In this document: one piece after another, positions 23,526 to 37,001 of the stretch
Layout of the letters: every line of letters starts with the position of its first letter
Position numbering within the stretch: the first letter of the stretch is position 1
From: Eutreptiella sp. 'Long Island Sound 2002'
Lineage: Eukaryota; Euglenozoa; Euglenophyceae; Eutreptiales; Eutreptiaceae
Length of the DNA: 64,000 nucleotides
Reading direction: 5' to 3'
NCBI GenBank assembly: GCA_964036045.1
Contig: OZ038378.1
Location: forward strand, 159,410,576 to 159,474,575
The notes under the pieces: generated by a model
Databases searched by the model: none
Seen by the model: only the letters and a program-made list of their open reading frames with translations
Told to the model about the DNA's origin: nothing
Made by a program: the position numbers and the translations under genes

Positions 23526-26500
23526 TTAGTCCCAATTTTCCCCAGTTTTCCCCACCTGTTTCCACTTGGTCCAAGTTAGTCCCAATTTTTCGCAGTTTTG
23601 TCCACCTGTTTCGACTTGGTCCCACTTAGTCCCAATTTTCCCCAGTTTTCCCCACCTGTTTCCACTGGGTCCCACTTGGTCCCAATTTTCCCCAGTTTTC
23701 CCCACTTGTTTCCACTTGGTCCCACTTGGTCCCAATTTTCCCCACTTTTCCCCGCCTGTTTCCACTTGGTCCCACTTAGTCTCAATTTTCCCCGGTTTTC
23801 CCCTCCTGTTTCCACTTGGTCCCACTTGGTGCCGATTTTTCCCACTTTTCCCCGCCTGTTTCCACTTGGTGCCACTTAGTCCCAAATTTTGCCAGTTTTC
23901 CCCACCTGTTTCCACTTCACCCCACTTAGTCCCAATTTTTCCCAGTTTTCCCCACCTGTTTCCACTTGGTCCCACTTGGTCCCAATTTTCCCCAGTTTTC
24001 CCCACCTGTTTCCACTTGGTCCCACTTGGTCCCAATTTTTCCCACTTTTCCTCGCCTGTTTCCACTTGGTCCCACTTAGTCCCAATTTTCCCCGGTTTTC
24101 CCCACCTGTTTCCACTTGGTCCCACTTGGTGCCAATGTTTCCCACTTTTCCCCGGCTGTTCCCGCTTGGTGCCACTTAGTCCCAAATTTTGCCAGTTTTC
24201 CCCACCTGTTTCCACTTGGTCCCACTTAGTCCCAATTTTTCCCAGTTTTCCCACCTGTTTCCACTTGGTCCCACTTGGTCCCAATTTTTCCCAGTTTTCC
24301 CCACCTGTTTCCACTTGGTCCCACTTGTCTCAATTTTTCCCACTTTTTCCCCACCTGTTTCCACTTGGTCCCACTTAGTCCCAATTTTTCTCAGTTTTCC
24401 CCACCTGTTTCCACTTGGTCCCACATAGTCCCAATTTTCCCCAGTTTTCCCCACCTGTTTCCACTTGGTCCAAGTTAGTCCCAATTTTTGCCAGTTTTGA
24501 CCACCTGTTTGCACTTGGTCCCACTTAGTCCCAATTCTTCCCCAGTTTTCCCGACCTGTTTCCACTTGGTCCCACTTAGTCCCAATTTTTCCCAGTTTTC
24601 CCCAGCTGTTTCCACTTGGTGCCACTTAGTCCCAATTTTTCCCAGCTTTCCCCACCTGTTTCCACTTGGTCCCACTTAGTCCCAATTTCCCCCAGTTTTC
24701 CCCACCTGTTTCCACTTGGTCCCACTTGGTTCCAATTTTCGCCAGTTTTCCCCACCTGTTTCCACTTGGTCCCACCTAGTGCCAATTTTTCCCAGTTTTC
24801 CTCGCCTGTTTCCACTTAGTCCAAGTTCGTCCCAATTTTTCCAAGTTTTCCCCACCTGTTTCGACTTGGTCCCACTTAGTCCCAATTTTCCCCAGTTTTC
24901 CCCACCTGTTTCCACTTGGTACCACTTGGTCCCAATTCTCCCCAGTTTTTCCCACCTCTTTCCACTTGATCCCACTTGGTCCCAATTTCCCCCAGTTTTC
25001 CCCACTTCCCCACCTGTTTCCACTTGGTCCCGCTTAGTCCCAATTTTCCCCAGTTTTCCCCACCTGTTTCCACTTGGTCCCACTTAGTCCCAATTTTCCC
25101 CAGTTTTCCCCACATGTTTCCACTTGGTACCACTTGGTCCCAATTCTCCCCAGTTTTTCCCACCTCTTTCCACTTGATCCCACTTGGTCCCAATTTACCC
25201 CAGTTTTCCCCACTTCCCCACCTGTTTCAGCTTGGACCCGCTTAGTCCCAATGTTTCCCAGTTTTCCCCACCTGTTTCCACTTGGTCCCACTTGGTCCCA
25301 ATTTTTCCCAGTTTTCCCCACCTGTTTCCACTTGGTCCCACTTGGTCCCAATTTTTCCCAGTTTTCCCCACCTGTTTCCACTTGGTCCCACTTGGTCCCA
25401 ATTTTTCTCAGTTTTCCCCACCTGTTTCCGCTTGGTCCAACTTAGTCCCAAGTTTCCCCAGTTTTCCCCACCTGTTTCCACTTGGTCCCACTTAGTCCCA
25501 ATTTTTCCCAGTTTTCCCCACCTATTTCCACTTGGTCCCACTTTGTCCCAATTTTTCCTAGTTTGCCCCACCTGTTTCCACTTGGTCCCACATAGTCCCA
25601 ATTTTCCCCAGTTTTTCCCACATGTTTCTAAATGGTCCAAGTTAGTCCCAATTTTTGCTAGTTTCCCCCACCTGTTTCCACTTGGTCCCACTTAGTCCCA
25701 ACTTTTCCCAATTTTCCCCACCTGTTTCCACTTGGTCCCACTCAGTCCCAATTTTTCCCAGTTTTTACCACCTGTTTCCACTTGGTCCCACTTAGTCCCA
25801 ACTTTTCCCAGTTTTCCCCACCTGTTTCCACTTGGTCCAACTTAGTCCCAATTTTCCGCAGTTTTCCCCACCTGTTTCCACTTGGTCCCACTTAGTCCCA
25901 ATTTTTCCCAGTTTTCCCCACCTGTTTCCACTTGGTCCCACTTGGTCCCAATTTTCCCCAATTTTCCCCACTTGTTTCCACTTGGTCCCACTCAGTCCCA
26001 ATTTTTCCCATTTTCCCCCACCTGCTTCCACTTGGTCCCACTTAGTCCCAATTTTTCCCAGTTTTCCCCACCTCTTTCCACTTTGTCCAACTTAGTCCCA
26101 ATTTTCCCCAGTTTTCCCCACCTGTTTCCACTTGGTCCCACTTAGTGCCAATTTTTCCCAGTTTTCCCCACCTGTTTCCACTTGGTGCCACTTAGTCGCA
26201 ATTTTTCCCAGTTTTCCCCACCTGTTTCCACTTGGTCCCACTTAGTCCCAATTTTCCCCAGCTTTCCCCACCTGTTTCCACTTGGTCCCACTTAATCCCA
26301 ATTTTTCCCAGTTTTCCTCACCTGTTTCCACTTGGTCCCACTTAATCCCAATTTTTCCCAGTTTTCCCACCTGTTTCCACTTGGTCCCACTTAGTCCCAA
26401 TTTTTCCCAGTTTTCCCCACCTGTTTCCACTTGGTCCAACTTAGTCCCAATTTTCCCCAGTTTTCCCCACCCGTTTCGACTTGGTCCCACTTTGTGCCAA

Positions 26501-28440
26501 TTTTTCCCAGTTTTCCTCACCTGTTTCCACTTGGTCCAACTTAGTCCCAATTTTTCCCAGTTTTCCCCACCTGTTCCCACTTGGTCCCACTTAGTCCCAC
26601 TTTTTCCTAGTTTTCCCCACCTGTTTCCACTTGGTCCCACTTAGTCCAAATTTTTCCCAGTTTTCCCCACCTGTTTCCACTTGGTCCCACTTGGTCCCAA
26701 TTTTTCCCAGTTTTCCCCACCTGTTTCCACTTGGTCCCACTTAGTCCCAAATTTCCCCAGTTTTCCCCACCTGTTTCCACTTGGTCCCACTTAGTCCCAA
26801 TTTTTCCCAGTTTTCCCCACCTGTTTCCACTTGGTCCCACGTAGTCCCAATTTTCCCCAGGTTTCCCCACCTGTTTCCACTTGGTCCCACTTAGTCCCAA
26901 TTTTTCCCAGTTTTCCCCTACTGTTTCCACTTGGTCCAAGTTAGTCCCAATTTTTGCCAGTTTTGACCACCTGTTTCCACTTGGTCCCACTTAGTCCCAA
27001 TTCTTCCTCAGTTTTCCCCACATGTTTGCACTTGGTCCCACTTAGTCCCAATTTTTCCCAGTTTTCCCCACCTGTTTCCACTTGGTGCCACTTAGTCCCA
27101 ATTTTTCCCAGTTTCCCCCACCTGTTTCCACTTGGTCCCACTTAGTCCCAATTTCCCCCAGTTTTCCCCACCTGTTTCCACTTGGTCCCACTTGGTCCCA
27201 ATTTTCCCCCGTTCTTCCCACCTGTTTCCACTTGGTCCCACTTAGTCCCAATTTTCCCCAGTTTTCCTCACCTGTTTCCACTTGGTCCCACTTAATCCCA
27301 ATTTTTCCCAGTTTTCCCACCTGTTTCCACTTGGTCCCACTTAGTCCCAATTTTTCCCAGTTTTCCCCACCTGTTTCCACTTGGTCCCACTTATTCCCAA
27401 TTTTTCCCAGTTTTCCCCACCTGTTTCGACTTGGTCCCACTTAGTCCCAATTTTCCCCAGTTTTCCCCACCTGTTTCCACTTGGTCCCACTTGGTCCCAA
27501 TTTTCCCCAGTTTTCCCCACCTGTTTCCACTTGGTCCCACTTGGTCACAATTCTTCCCACTTTTCCCCGCCTGTTTCCACTTGGTCCCACTTAGTCCCAA
27601 TTTTCCCCGGTTTTCCCCACCTGTTTCCACTTGGTCCCACTTAGTCCCAATTTTCCCCGGTTTTCCCCACCTGTTTCCACTTGGTCCCACTTAGTCCCAA
27701 TTTTCCCCAGTTTTCCCCACCTGTTTCCACTTGGTCCCACTTGGTCCCAATTTTTCCCACTTTTCCCCGCGTGTTTCCACTTGGTCCCACTTAGTCCCAA
27801 TTTTGCCCGGTTTTCCCCACCTGTTTCCACTTGGTCCCACTTGGTGCCAATTTTTCCCACTTTTCCCCGCCTGTTTCCACTTGGAGCCACTTAGTCCCAA
27901 ATTTTGCCAGTATTCCCCACCTGTTTCCACTTGGTCCCACTTAGTCCCAATTTTCCCCAGCTTTCCTGGCCTGTTTCCACTTGGTCCCACTTAGTCCCAA
28001 TTTTCCCCAGTTTTCCCCACCTGTTTCCACTTGGTCCAAGTTAGTCCCAATTTTTCCCAGTTTTCTCCACCTGTTTCGACTTGGTCCCACTTAGTCCCAA
28101 TTTTCCCCAGTTTTCCCCACCTGTTTCCACTGGGTCCCACTTGGTCCGAATTTTCCCCAGTTTTCCCCACCTGTTTCCACTTGGTCCCACTTGGTCCCAA
28201 TTTTTCCCACTTTTCCCCGCCTGTTTCCACTTGGTCCCACTTAGTCCCAATTTTCCCCGGTTTTCCCCACCTGTTTCCACTTGGTCCCACTTGGTGCCAA
28301 TTTTTCCCACTTTTCCCCGCCTGTTTCCACTTGGTGCCACTTAGTCCCAAATTTTGCCAGTTTTCCCCACCTGTTTCCACTTGGTCCCACTTAGTCCCAA
28401 TTTTTCCCAGTTTTCCCCACCTGTTTCCACTTCGTCCCAC
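23526..28440 (+). repeat. Mixed region with shared 9-unit motifs
   Basis: The order CCCCGCCTG, GTCTCAATT or GTCCCAATT with CCCCGG, GGTGCCAATTTTTCCCAC, CCCCGCCTG, CCAAATTTTGCCAG recurs at about 22400, 23300, 23740-23890, 24040-24190, 27590-27900 and 28200-28340. Pairs of 8-bp insertions occur at about 25003 and 25212. It looks like the remains of several overlapping duplications rather than one clean period. Confidence 0.6.
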
Positions 28441-28479
28441 TTGGTCCCAATTTTCCCCAGTTTTCCCCACCTGTTTCCA

Positions 28480-29287
28480 CTTGGTCCCACTTAGTCCCAA
28501 TTTTCCCCAGTTTTCCCCACCTGTTTCCACTTGGTCCCACTTGGTCCCAATTTTTTCCCACTTTTCCCCACCTGTTTCCACTTGGTCCCACTTGGTGCCA
28601 ATGTTTCCCACTTTTCCCCGCCTGTTTCCACTTGGTGCCACTTAGTCCCAAATTTTGCCAGTTTCCCCCACCTGTTTCCACTTGGTCCCACTTGGTCCCA
28701 ATTTTCCCGAGTTTTCCCCACTTCCCCACCTGTTTCCACTTGGTGCCGCTTAGTCCCAATTTTTCCCAAATTCCCCCACGTGTTTCGACTTGGTCCCACT
28801 TGGTCCCAATTTTTCCCAGTTTTCCCCACCTGTTTCCACTTGGTCCCACTTGGTCCCAATTTTTCTCAGTTTTCCCCACCTGTTTCCGCTTGGTCCAAAT
28901 TAGTCCAAAGTTTCCCCAGTGTTCCCCACCTGTTTCCACTTGGTCCCACTTAGTCCCAATTTTTCCCAGGTTTCCCCACCTGTTTCCACTTGGTCCCACT
29001 TAGTCCCAATTTTTCCCAGTTTTACCCACCTGTTTCCACTTGGTGCCACTTAGTCCCAATTTTTCCCAGTTTTCCCCACCTGTTTCCACCTGGTGCCACT
29101 TAGTCCCAATTTTTCTCAGTTTTCCTCGCCTGTTTCCACTTGGTCCCACTTAGTCCCAATTTTCCCCAGCTTTCCCCGCCTGTTTCCACTTGGTCCCACT
29201 TAGTCCCAATTTTCCCCAGTTTTCCCCACCTGTTTCCACTTGGTCCCACTCAGTCCCAAATTTCCCCAATTTTCCCCACCTGTTTCC
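28480..29287 (+). repeat. 808-bp higher-order repeat, copy 1
   Basis: A block of 16 units plus an 8-bp insertion (TTCCCCAC repeated, near 28717). Landmarks shared with the next copy at +808 bp are GGTGCCAATGTTTCCCAC, AAATTTTGCCAG, GTGCCGCTTAG, CAAATTCCCCCACG, CAAATTAGTCCAAAG and TTTTACCCACC. The ends are approximate. Confidence 0.82.
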
Positions 29288-30095
29288 ACTTGGTCCCACT
29301 TAGTCCCAATTTTCCCCAGTTTTCCCCACCTGTTTCCACTTGGTCCCACTTGGTCCCAATTTTTCCCACTTTTCCCCACCTGTTTCCACTTGGTCCCACT
29401 TGGTGCCAATGTTTCCCACTTTTCCCCGCCTGTTTCCACTTGGTGCCACTTAGTCCCAAATTTTGCCAGTTTTCCCCACCTGTTTCCACTTGGTCCCACT
29501 TGGTCCCAATTTTCCCGAGTTTTCCCCAACTCCCCACCTGTTTCCACTTGGTGCCGCTTAGTCCCAATTTTTCCCAAATTCCCCCACGTGTTTCCACTTG
29601 GTCCCACTTGGTCCCAATTTTTCCCAGTTTTCCCCACCTGTTTCCACTTGGTCCCACTTGGTCCCAATTTTTCTCAGTTTTCCCCACCTGTTTCCGCTTG
29701 GTCCAAATTAGTCCAAAGTTTCCCCAGTGTTCCCCGCCTGTTTCCACTTGGTCCCACTTAGTCCCAATTTTTCCCAGGTTTCCCCACCTGTTTCCACTTG
29801 GTCCCACTTAGTCCCAATTTTTCCCAGTTTTACCCACCTGTTTCCACTTGGTGCCACTTAGTCCCAATTTTTCCCAGTTTTCCCCACCTGTTTCCGCCTG
29901 GTGCCACTTAGTCCCAATTTTTCTCAGTTTTCCTCGCCTGTTTCCACTTGGTCCCACTTAGTCCCAATTTTCCCCAGCTTTCCCCGCCTGTTTCCACTTG
30001 ATCCCACTTAGTCCCAATTTTCCCCAGTTTTCCCCACCTGTTTCCACTTGGTCCCACTCAGTCCCAAATTTCCCCAATTTTCCCCACCTGTTTCC
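29288..30095 (+). repeat. 808-bp higher-order repeat, copy 2
   Basis: This repeats the preceding block with few base changes. The 8-bp insertion here reads CCCCAACTCCCCACC near 29525, a single-base variant. Beyond it, the TTTTACCCACC unit and its neighbours occur once more at about 30180, 351 bp after the copy at 29829, showing a further seven-unit duplication. Confidence 0.8.
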
Positions 30096-32039
30096 ACTTG
30101 GTCCCACTTAGTCCCAATTTTTCCCTGTTTTCCCCACCTGTTTCCACTTGGTCCCACTTAGTCCCAGTTTTCCCCAGTTTTACCCACCTGTTTCCACTTG
30201 GTGCCACTTAGTCCCAATTTTTCCCAGTTTTCCCCACCTGTTTCCACCTGGTGCCACTTAGTCCCAATTTTTCTCAGTTTACCTCGCCTGTGTCCACTTG
30301 GTCCCACTTAGTCCCAATTTTCCCCAATTTCCCCCAATTTCCCCCACCTGTTTCCACTTGGTCCAAGTTAGTCCCAATTTTCCCAACTTTTCCCCACCTG
30401 TTTCGACTTGGTCCCACTTAGTCCCAATTTTCCCCAATTTTCCCCACCTGTTTCCACTTGGTCCCACTTGGTCCCAATTTTTCCCAGTTTTCCCCACCTG
30501 TTTCCACTTGGTCCCACTTGGTCCCAATTTCCCCCACTTTTCCCCGCCTGTTTCCACTTGGTCCCACTTAGTCCCAATTTTCCCCACTTTTCCCCGCCTG
30601 TTTCCACTTGGTCCCACTTAGTCCCAATTTTTCCAAGTTTTCCCCACCTGTTTCCACTTGGACCAACGCAGTCCCAATTTTCCCCCTTTTCCCCACCTGT
30701 TCCCACTTGGTCCCAATTTTCCCCAGTTCTCCCCACTTCCCCACCTGTTTCCACTTGGTCCAACTTAGGCCCAATTTTCCCCAGCTTTTGCACCTGTTTC
30801 CACTTGGTTCCACTTAGTCCCAATGATTCCCAGCTTTCCCCACCTGTTTCCACTTGGTCCCACTTGGTCCCAATTTCCCCCCGTTTTCCCCACCTGTTTC
30901 CACTTGGTCCCACTTGGTCCCAATTTTTCTCATTTTTCCCCACCTGTTTCCGCTTGCTCCAACTTAGTCCCAAGTTTCCCCAGTTTTCCCCACCTGTTTC
31001 CACTTGGCCCCACTTTGTCCAAATTTTTCCTAGTTTGCCCCGTTTGTTTCCACTTGGTCGCACATAGTCCCAATTTTCTCCAGTTTTTCCCACCTGTTTC
31101 CACTTGGTCCAAGTTAGTCCCAATTTTTGCCAGTTTTGACCACCTGTTTCCACTTGGTCCCACTTAGTCCCACCTTTCCCCAGTTTTCCTCACATGTTTC
31201 CACTTGGTGCCCCTTAGTCCCAATTTTTCCCAGTTTTCCCCACCTGTTTCCACTTGGTCCCTCTTGGTCCCAATTGTTCCCAGTTTTTCCCACCTGTTTC
31301 CACTTGGTCCAAGGTAGTCCCAATTTTCCCCAGTTTTCCCCACCTGTTTCCACTTGGTCCCACTTAGTCCCAATTATTCCCAGTTTTCCCCACCTGTCTC
31401 CACGTGGTCCCACTTAGTCTTAATTTTTCCCAGCTTTCCCCGCCTGTTTCCACTTGGTCCCACTTAGTCCCAATCTTCCCCAGTTTTCCCCACCTGTTTC
31501 CACTTGGTCCCACTCAGTCCCAATTTTTCCCAGTTTTCCCCACCTGTTTCCACTTGGTCCCACTTAGTGCCAATTTTCCCAACTTTCCCCACCTGTTTCC
31601 ACTTGGTCCAACTTAGTCCCAATTTTCCCCAGTTTTCCCCACCTATTTCCACTTGGTCCCACTTAGTCCCAATTTTTCCCAGTTTCCCCCTCCTGTTTCC
31701 AATTGGTCCCACTTGGTCGGAACTTTCCCCAGTTCTCCCCACTTCCCCACCTGTTTCCACTTGGTCCAACTTAGTCCCAATTTTCCCCAGTTTTCGCACC
31801 TGTTTCCACTTGGTCCCACTTAGTCGCAATGTTTCCCAGTTTTCCCCACCTGTTTCCACTTGGTCCCACTTGGTCCCAATTTTTCCCAGTTTTCCCCACC
31901 TGTTTCCACTTGGTCCCACTTTGTCCAAATTTTTCCTAGTTTGCCCCACATGTTTCCACTTGGTCCCACATAGTCCCAATTTTCCCCAGTTTTTCCCACC
32001 TGTTTCCACTTGGTCCAAGGTAGTCCCAATGTTTGCCAA

Positions 32040-33595
32040 TTTTGACCACCTGTTTCCACTTGGTCCCACTTAGTCCCAGTTTTTCCCAGTTTTCCCCACC
32101 TGCTTCCACTTGGTCCCACTTAGTCCCAATTTTTCCCAGTTTTCCCCACCTGTTTCCACTTGGTCCCTCTTGGTCCCAATTTTTCCCAGTTTTCCCCACC
32201 TGCTTCCACTTGGTCCAAGGTCGTCCCAATTTTTCCCAGTTTTCCCCACCTGTTTCCATTTGGTCCCAATTAGTCCCAATTTTTCCCAGTGTGGCCCACC
32301 TGTTTCCACGTGGTCCCACTTAGTCTTAATTTTTCCCAGCTTTCCCCGCCTGTTTCCACTTGGTCCCACTTAGTCCCAACTTTTGCCAGTTTTCCCCACC
32401 TGTTTCCACGTAGTCCCACTTAGTCCCAATTTTTCCCAGTTTTCCCCACCTGTTTCCACTTGGTCCCACTTAGTCCCAATTTTTCCCAGTTTTCCCCACC
32501 TGTTTCCACTTGGTCCCACTTAGTCCCAATTTTTCCCAACTTTCCCCACCTGTTTCCACTTGGTCCCACTTAGTCCCAACTTTTCCCAGTTTTCCCCACC
32601 CGTTTCCACTTGGTCCCACTTGTCCCAATTTTTCCTAGTTTTCCCCACCTGTTTCCACTTGGTCCAAGTTAGTCCCAATTTTTGCCAGTTTTGACCACCT
32701 GTTTCCACTTGGTCCCACTTAGTCCCAATTTTTCCCAGTTTTCCCCACCTGTTTCCACTTGGTCCCACTTAGTCCCAATTTTTCCCAACTTTCCCCACCT
32801 GTTTCCACTTGGTCCAACTTAGTCCCAATTTTCCCCAGTTTTCCCCACCTATTTCCACTTGGTCCCACTTAGTCCCAACTTTTCCCAGTTTTCCCCACCT
32901 GTTTCCACGTAGTCCCACTTAGTCCCAATTTTTCCCAGTTTTCCCCACCTGTTTCCACTTGGTCCCACTTAGTCCCAATTTTTCCCAACTTTCCCCACCT
33001 GTTTCCACTTGGTCCAACTTAGTCCCAATTTTCCCCAGTTTTCCCCACCTATTTCCACTTGGTCCCACTTAGTCCCAATTTTTCCCAGTTTCCCCCTCCT
33101 GTTTCCAATTGGTCCCACTTTGTCCCAATTTTTCCCAGTTTGCCCCACCTCTTTCCACTTGGTCCAAGTTAGTCCCAATTTTTGCCAGTTTTGACCACCT
33201 GTTTCCACTTGGTCCCACTTAGTCCCAATTTTTCCCAGTTTTCCCCACCTGTTTCCACTTGGTCCCACTTGGTCGGAATTTTCCCCAGTTCTCCCCACTT
33301 CCCCACCTGTTTCCACTTGGTCCCACTTGGTCCCAATTTTCCCCAGTTTTCGCACCTGTTTCCACTTGGTCCCACTTAGTCGCAATGTTTCCCAGTTTTC
33401 CCCACCTGTTTCCACTTGGTCCCACTTGGTCCCAATTTTTCCCAGTTTTCCCCACCTGTTTCCACTTGGTCCCACTTTGTCCAAATTTTTCCTAGTTTGC
33501 CCCACATGTTTCCACTTGGTCCCACATAGTCCCAATTTTCCCCAGTTTTTCCCACCTGTTTCCACTTGGTCCAAGTTAGTCCCAATGTTTGCCAA
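32040..33595 (+). repeat. Higher-order repeat period of 1,556 bp
   Basis: This runs from one TTTTGACC landmark with preceding CCAATGTTTGCCAA to the next. Compared with the two following periods it holds an extra 351 bp (seven units). The extra lies around 32689-33189, where the landmark unit and the TTCCCAAC and CACGTAGTCCC units appear twice. Confidence 0.82.
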
Positions 33596-34800
33596 TTTTG
33601 ACCACCTGTTTCCACTTGGTCCCACTTAGTCCCAGTTTTTCCCAGTTTTCCCCACCTGTTTCCACTTGGTCCCACTTAGTCCCAATTTTTCCCAGTTTTC
33701 CCCACCTGTTTCCACTTGGTCCCTCTTGGTCCCAATTTTTCCCAGTTTTCCCCACCTGCTTCCACTTGGTCCAAGGTCGTCCCAATTTTTCCCAGTTTTC
33801 CCCACCTGTTTCCACTTGGTCCCAATTAGTCCCAATTTTTCCCAGTGTGGCCCACCTGTTTCCACGTGGTCCCACTTAGTCTTAATTTTTCCCAGCTTTC
33901 CCCGCCTGTTTCCACTTGGTCCCACTTAGTCCCAACTTTTCCCAGTTTTCCCCACCTGTTTCCACGTAGTCCCACTTAGTCCCAATTTTTCCCAGTTTTC
34001 CCCACCTGTTTCCACTTGGTCCCACTTAGTCCCTATTTTTCCCAGTTTTCCCCACCTGTTTCCACTTGGTCCCACTTAGTCCCAATTTTTCCCAACTTTC
34101 CCCACCTGTTTCCACTTGGTCCCACTTAGTCCCAACGTTTCCCAGTTTTCCCCACCCGTTTCCACTTGGTCCCACTTGTCCCAATTTTTCCTAGTTTTCC
34201 CCACCTGTTTCCACTTGGTCCAAGTTAGTCCCAATTTTTGCCAGTTTTGACCACCTGTTTCCACTTGGTCCCACTTAGTCCCAATTTTTCCCGGTTTTTC
34301 CCACCTGTTTCCACTTGGTCCCACTTGGTCGGAATTTTCCCCAGTTCTCCCCACTTCCCCACCTGTTTCCACTTGGTCCAACTTAGTCCCAATTTCCCCC
34401 AGTTTTCGCACCTGTTTCCACTTGGTCCCACTTAGTCGCAATGTTTCCCAGTTTTCCCACCTGTTTCCACTTGGTCCCACTTGGTCCCAATTTTTCCCAG
34501 TTTTCCCCACCTGTTTCCACTTGGTCCCACTTGGTCCCAATTTTTCTCATTTTTCCCCACCTGCTTCCGCTTGGTCCAACTTAGTCCCAAGTTTCCCCAG
34601 TTTTCCCCACCTGTTTCCACTTGGTCCCACTTAGTCCCAATTTTTCCCAGTTTTCCCCACCTGTTTCCACTTGCTCCCACTTTGTCCAAAATTTTCCTAG
34701 TTTGCCCCACATGTTTCCACTTGGTCCCACATAGTCCCAATTTTCCCCAGTTTTTCCCACCTGTTTCCACTTGGTCCAAGTTAGTCCCAATGTTTGCCAA
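33596..34800 (+). repeat. Higher-order repeat, 1,205-bp period, copy 1
   Basis: Twenty-four units with one 8-bp insertion and a few one-base losses. Ordered landmarks are GTCCCTCTTGG, CCAAGGTCG or CCAAGGTAG, CAGTGTGGCCC or CAGTTTGGCCC, GTCTTAATT, CCACGTAG or CCACGTGG, a second TTTTGACC (34245), GGTCGGAATT, the 8-bp insertion, and TTCCTAGTTTGCCCC. All recur at +1,205 bp. Confidence 0.87.
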
Positions 34801-36005
34801 TTTTGACCACCTGTTTCTACTTGGTCCCACTTAGTCCCAGTTTTTCCCAGTTTTCCCCACCTGTTTCCACTTGGTCCCACTTAGTCCCAATTTGTCCCAG
34901 TTTTCCCCACCTGTTTCCACTTGGTCCCTCTTGGTCCCAATTTTTCCCAGTTTTCCCCACCTGCTTCCAATTGGTCCAAGGTAGTCCCAATTTTTCCCAG
35001 TTTTCCCCACCTGTTTCCACTTGGTCCCACTTAGTCCCAATTTTTCCCAGTTTGGCCCACCTGTTTCCACGTGGTCCCACTTAGTCTTAATTTTTCCCAG
35101 CTTTCCCCGCCTGTTTCCACTTGGTCCCACTTAGTCCCAACTTTTCCCAGTTTTCCCCACCTGTTTCCACGTGGTCCCACTTAGTCCCAATTTTTCCCAG
35201 TTTTCCCCACCTGTTTCCACTTGGTCCCACTTAGTCCCAATTTTTCCCAGTTTTCCCCACCTGTTTCCACTTGGTCCCACTTAGTCCCAATTTTTCCCAA
35301 CTTTCCCCACCTGTTTCCACTTGGTCCCACTTAGTCCCAACTTTTCCCAGTTTTCCCCAGCCGTTTCCACTTGGTCCCACTTGTCCCAATTTTTCCTAGT
35401 TTTCCCCACCTGTTTCCACTTGGTCCAAGTTAGTCCCAATTTCTGCCAGTTTTGACCACCTGTTTCCACTTGGTCCCACTTAGTCCCAATTTTTCCCAGT
35501 TTTCCCCACCTGTTTCCACTTGGTCCCACTTGGTCGGAATTTTCCCCAGTTCTCCCTACTTCCCCACCTGTTTCCACTTGGTCCAACTTAGTCCCAATTT
35601 TCCCCAGTTTTCGCACCTGTTTCCACTTGGTCCCACTTAGTCCCAGTTTTTCCCAGTTTTCCCACCTGTTTCCACTTGGTCCCACTTGGTCCCAATTTTT
35701 CCCAGTTTTCCCCACCTGTTTCCACTTGGTCCCACTTGGTCCCAATTTTTCTCATTTTTCCCCACCTGCTTCCGCTTGGTCCAACTTAGTCCCAAGTTTC
35801 CCCAGTTTTCCCCACCTGTTTCCACTTGGTCCCACTTAGTCCCAATTTTTCCCAGTTTTCCCCACCTGTTTCCACTTGCTCCCACTTTGTCCAAATTTTT
35901 CCTAGTTTGCCCCACATGTTTCCACTTGGTCCCGCATAGTCCCAATTTTCCCCAGTTTTTCCCACCTGTTTCCACTTGGTCCAAGTTAGTCCCAAGGTTT
36001 GCCAA
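34801..36005 (+). repeat. Higher-order repeat, 1,205-bp period, copy 2
   Basis: This repeats the previous period with scattered differences, for example CACTTGCTCCC and the TTCTGCCAG form of the landmark. A further partial copy continues from 36006 to about 36340 (CAGTTTGGCCC, CTACGTGG, GTCTTAATT) before the sequence changes to the next family. Confidence 0.86.
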
Positions 36006-37001
36006 TTTTGACCACTTGTTTCTACTTGGTCCCACTTAGTCCCAGTTTTTCCCAGTTTTCCCCACCTGTTTCCACTTGGTCCCACTTAGTCCCAATTTTT
36101 CCCAGTTTTCCCCACCTGCTTCCACTTGGTCCCACTTAGTCCCAATTTTTCCCAGTTTTCCCCACCTGCTTCCACTTGGTCGAAGGTAGTCCCAATTTTT
36201 CCCAGTTTCCCCCACCTGTTTCCACTTGGTCCCACTTAGTCCCAATTTTTCCCAGTTTGGCCCACCTGTTTCTACGTGGTCCCACTTAGTCTTAATTTTT
36301 CCCAGCTTTCCCCGCCTGTTTCCACTTGGTCCCACTTAGTCCCACCTTTTCCCAGTTTTCCCCACCTGTTTCCACGTGGTCCCACTTAGTCCCAATTTTT
36401 CCCAGTTTTCCCCACCTGCTTCCACTTGGTCCCACTTAGTCCCAATTTTTCCCAGTTTTCCCCACCTGTTTCCACTTGGTCCCACTTAGTCCCAATTTTT
36501 CCCAGTTTTCCCGGGTGTTTCCACTTGGTCCCACTTGGTCCAAATTTCTTCCAGTTTTCCCCACCTGTTTCCAATTGGTCCCACTTGTTCCAATTTTTCC
36601 CAGTTTTCCCCACCTGTTTCCACTTGGTCCCACTTAGTCCCAATTTTTCCCAGTTTTCCCGACCTGTTTCCACTTGGTCCCACTTAGACCCAATTTTCCC
36701 CAGTTTTCCCACCTGTTTCCACTTCGCCCCACTTGGTCCCAATTTTTCCCAGTTTTCCCCACCCGTTTCCACTTGGTCCCACTTGTCCCAGGTTTTCCTA
36801 GTTTTCCCCACCTATTTCCACTTGGTCCAACGTACTCCCAATTTTCCCCAGTTTTCCCCACCTTTTTCCAATTGGTCCCACTTTGTCCCAATTTTTCCTA
36901 GTTTGCCCCACCTGTTTCCACTTGGTCCCACATAGTCCCAATTTCCCTCAATTTTCCCCACCTGTTTCCACTTGGTCCAAGTTAGTCCCAATTTTTGCCA
37001 G

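Larger units (their letters stand above)
30731..35570 (+). repeat. 8-bp internal duplication marker units
   Basis: A unit in which TTCCCCAC (end of D1) is present twice occurs near 9883, 16793, 18598, 25003, 25212, 28717, 29525, 30735, 31736, 33291, 34345 and 35553. The five copies in this interval share the context CCAGTTCTCCCCAC, usually after TCGGAA, so they descend from one event. The extra 8 bp explain why periods such as 808 and 1,205 are not multiples of 50. Confidence 0.75.
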
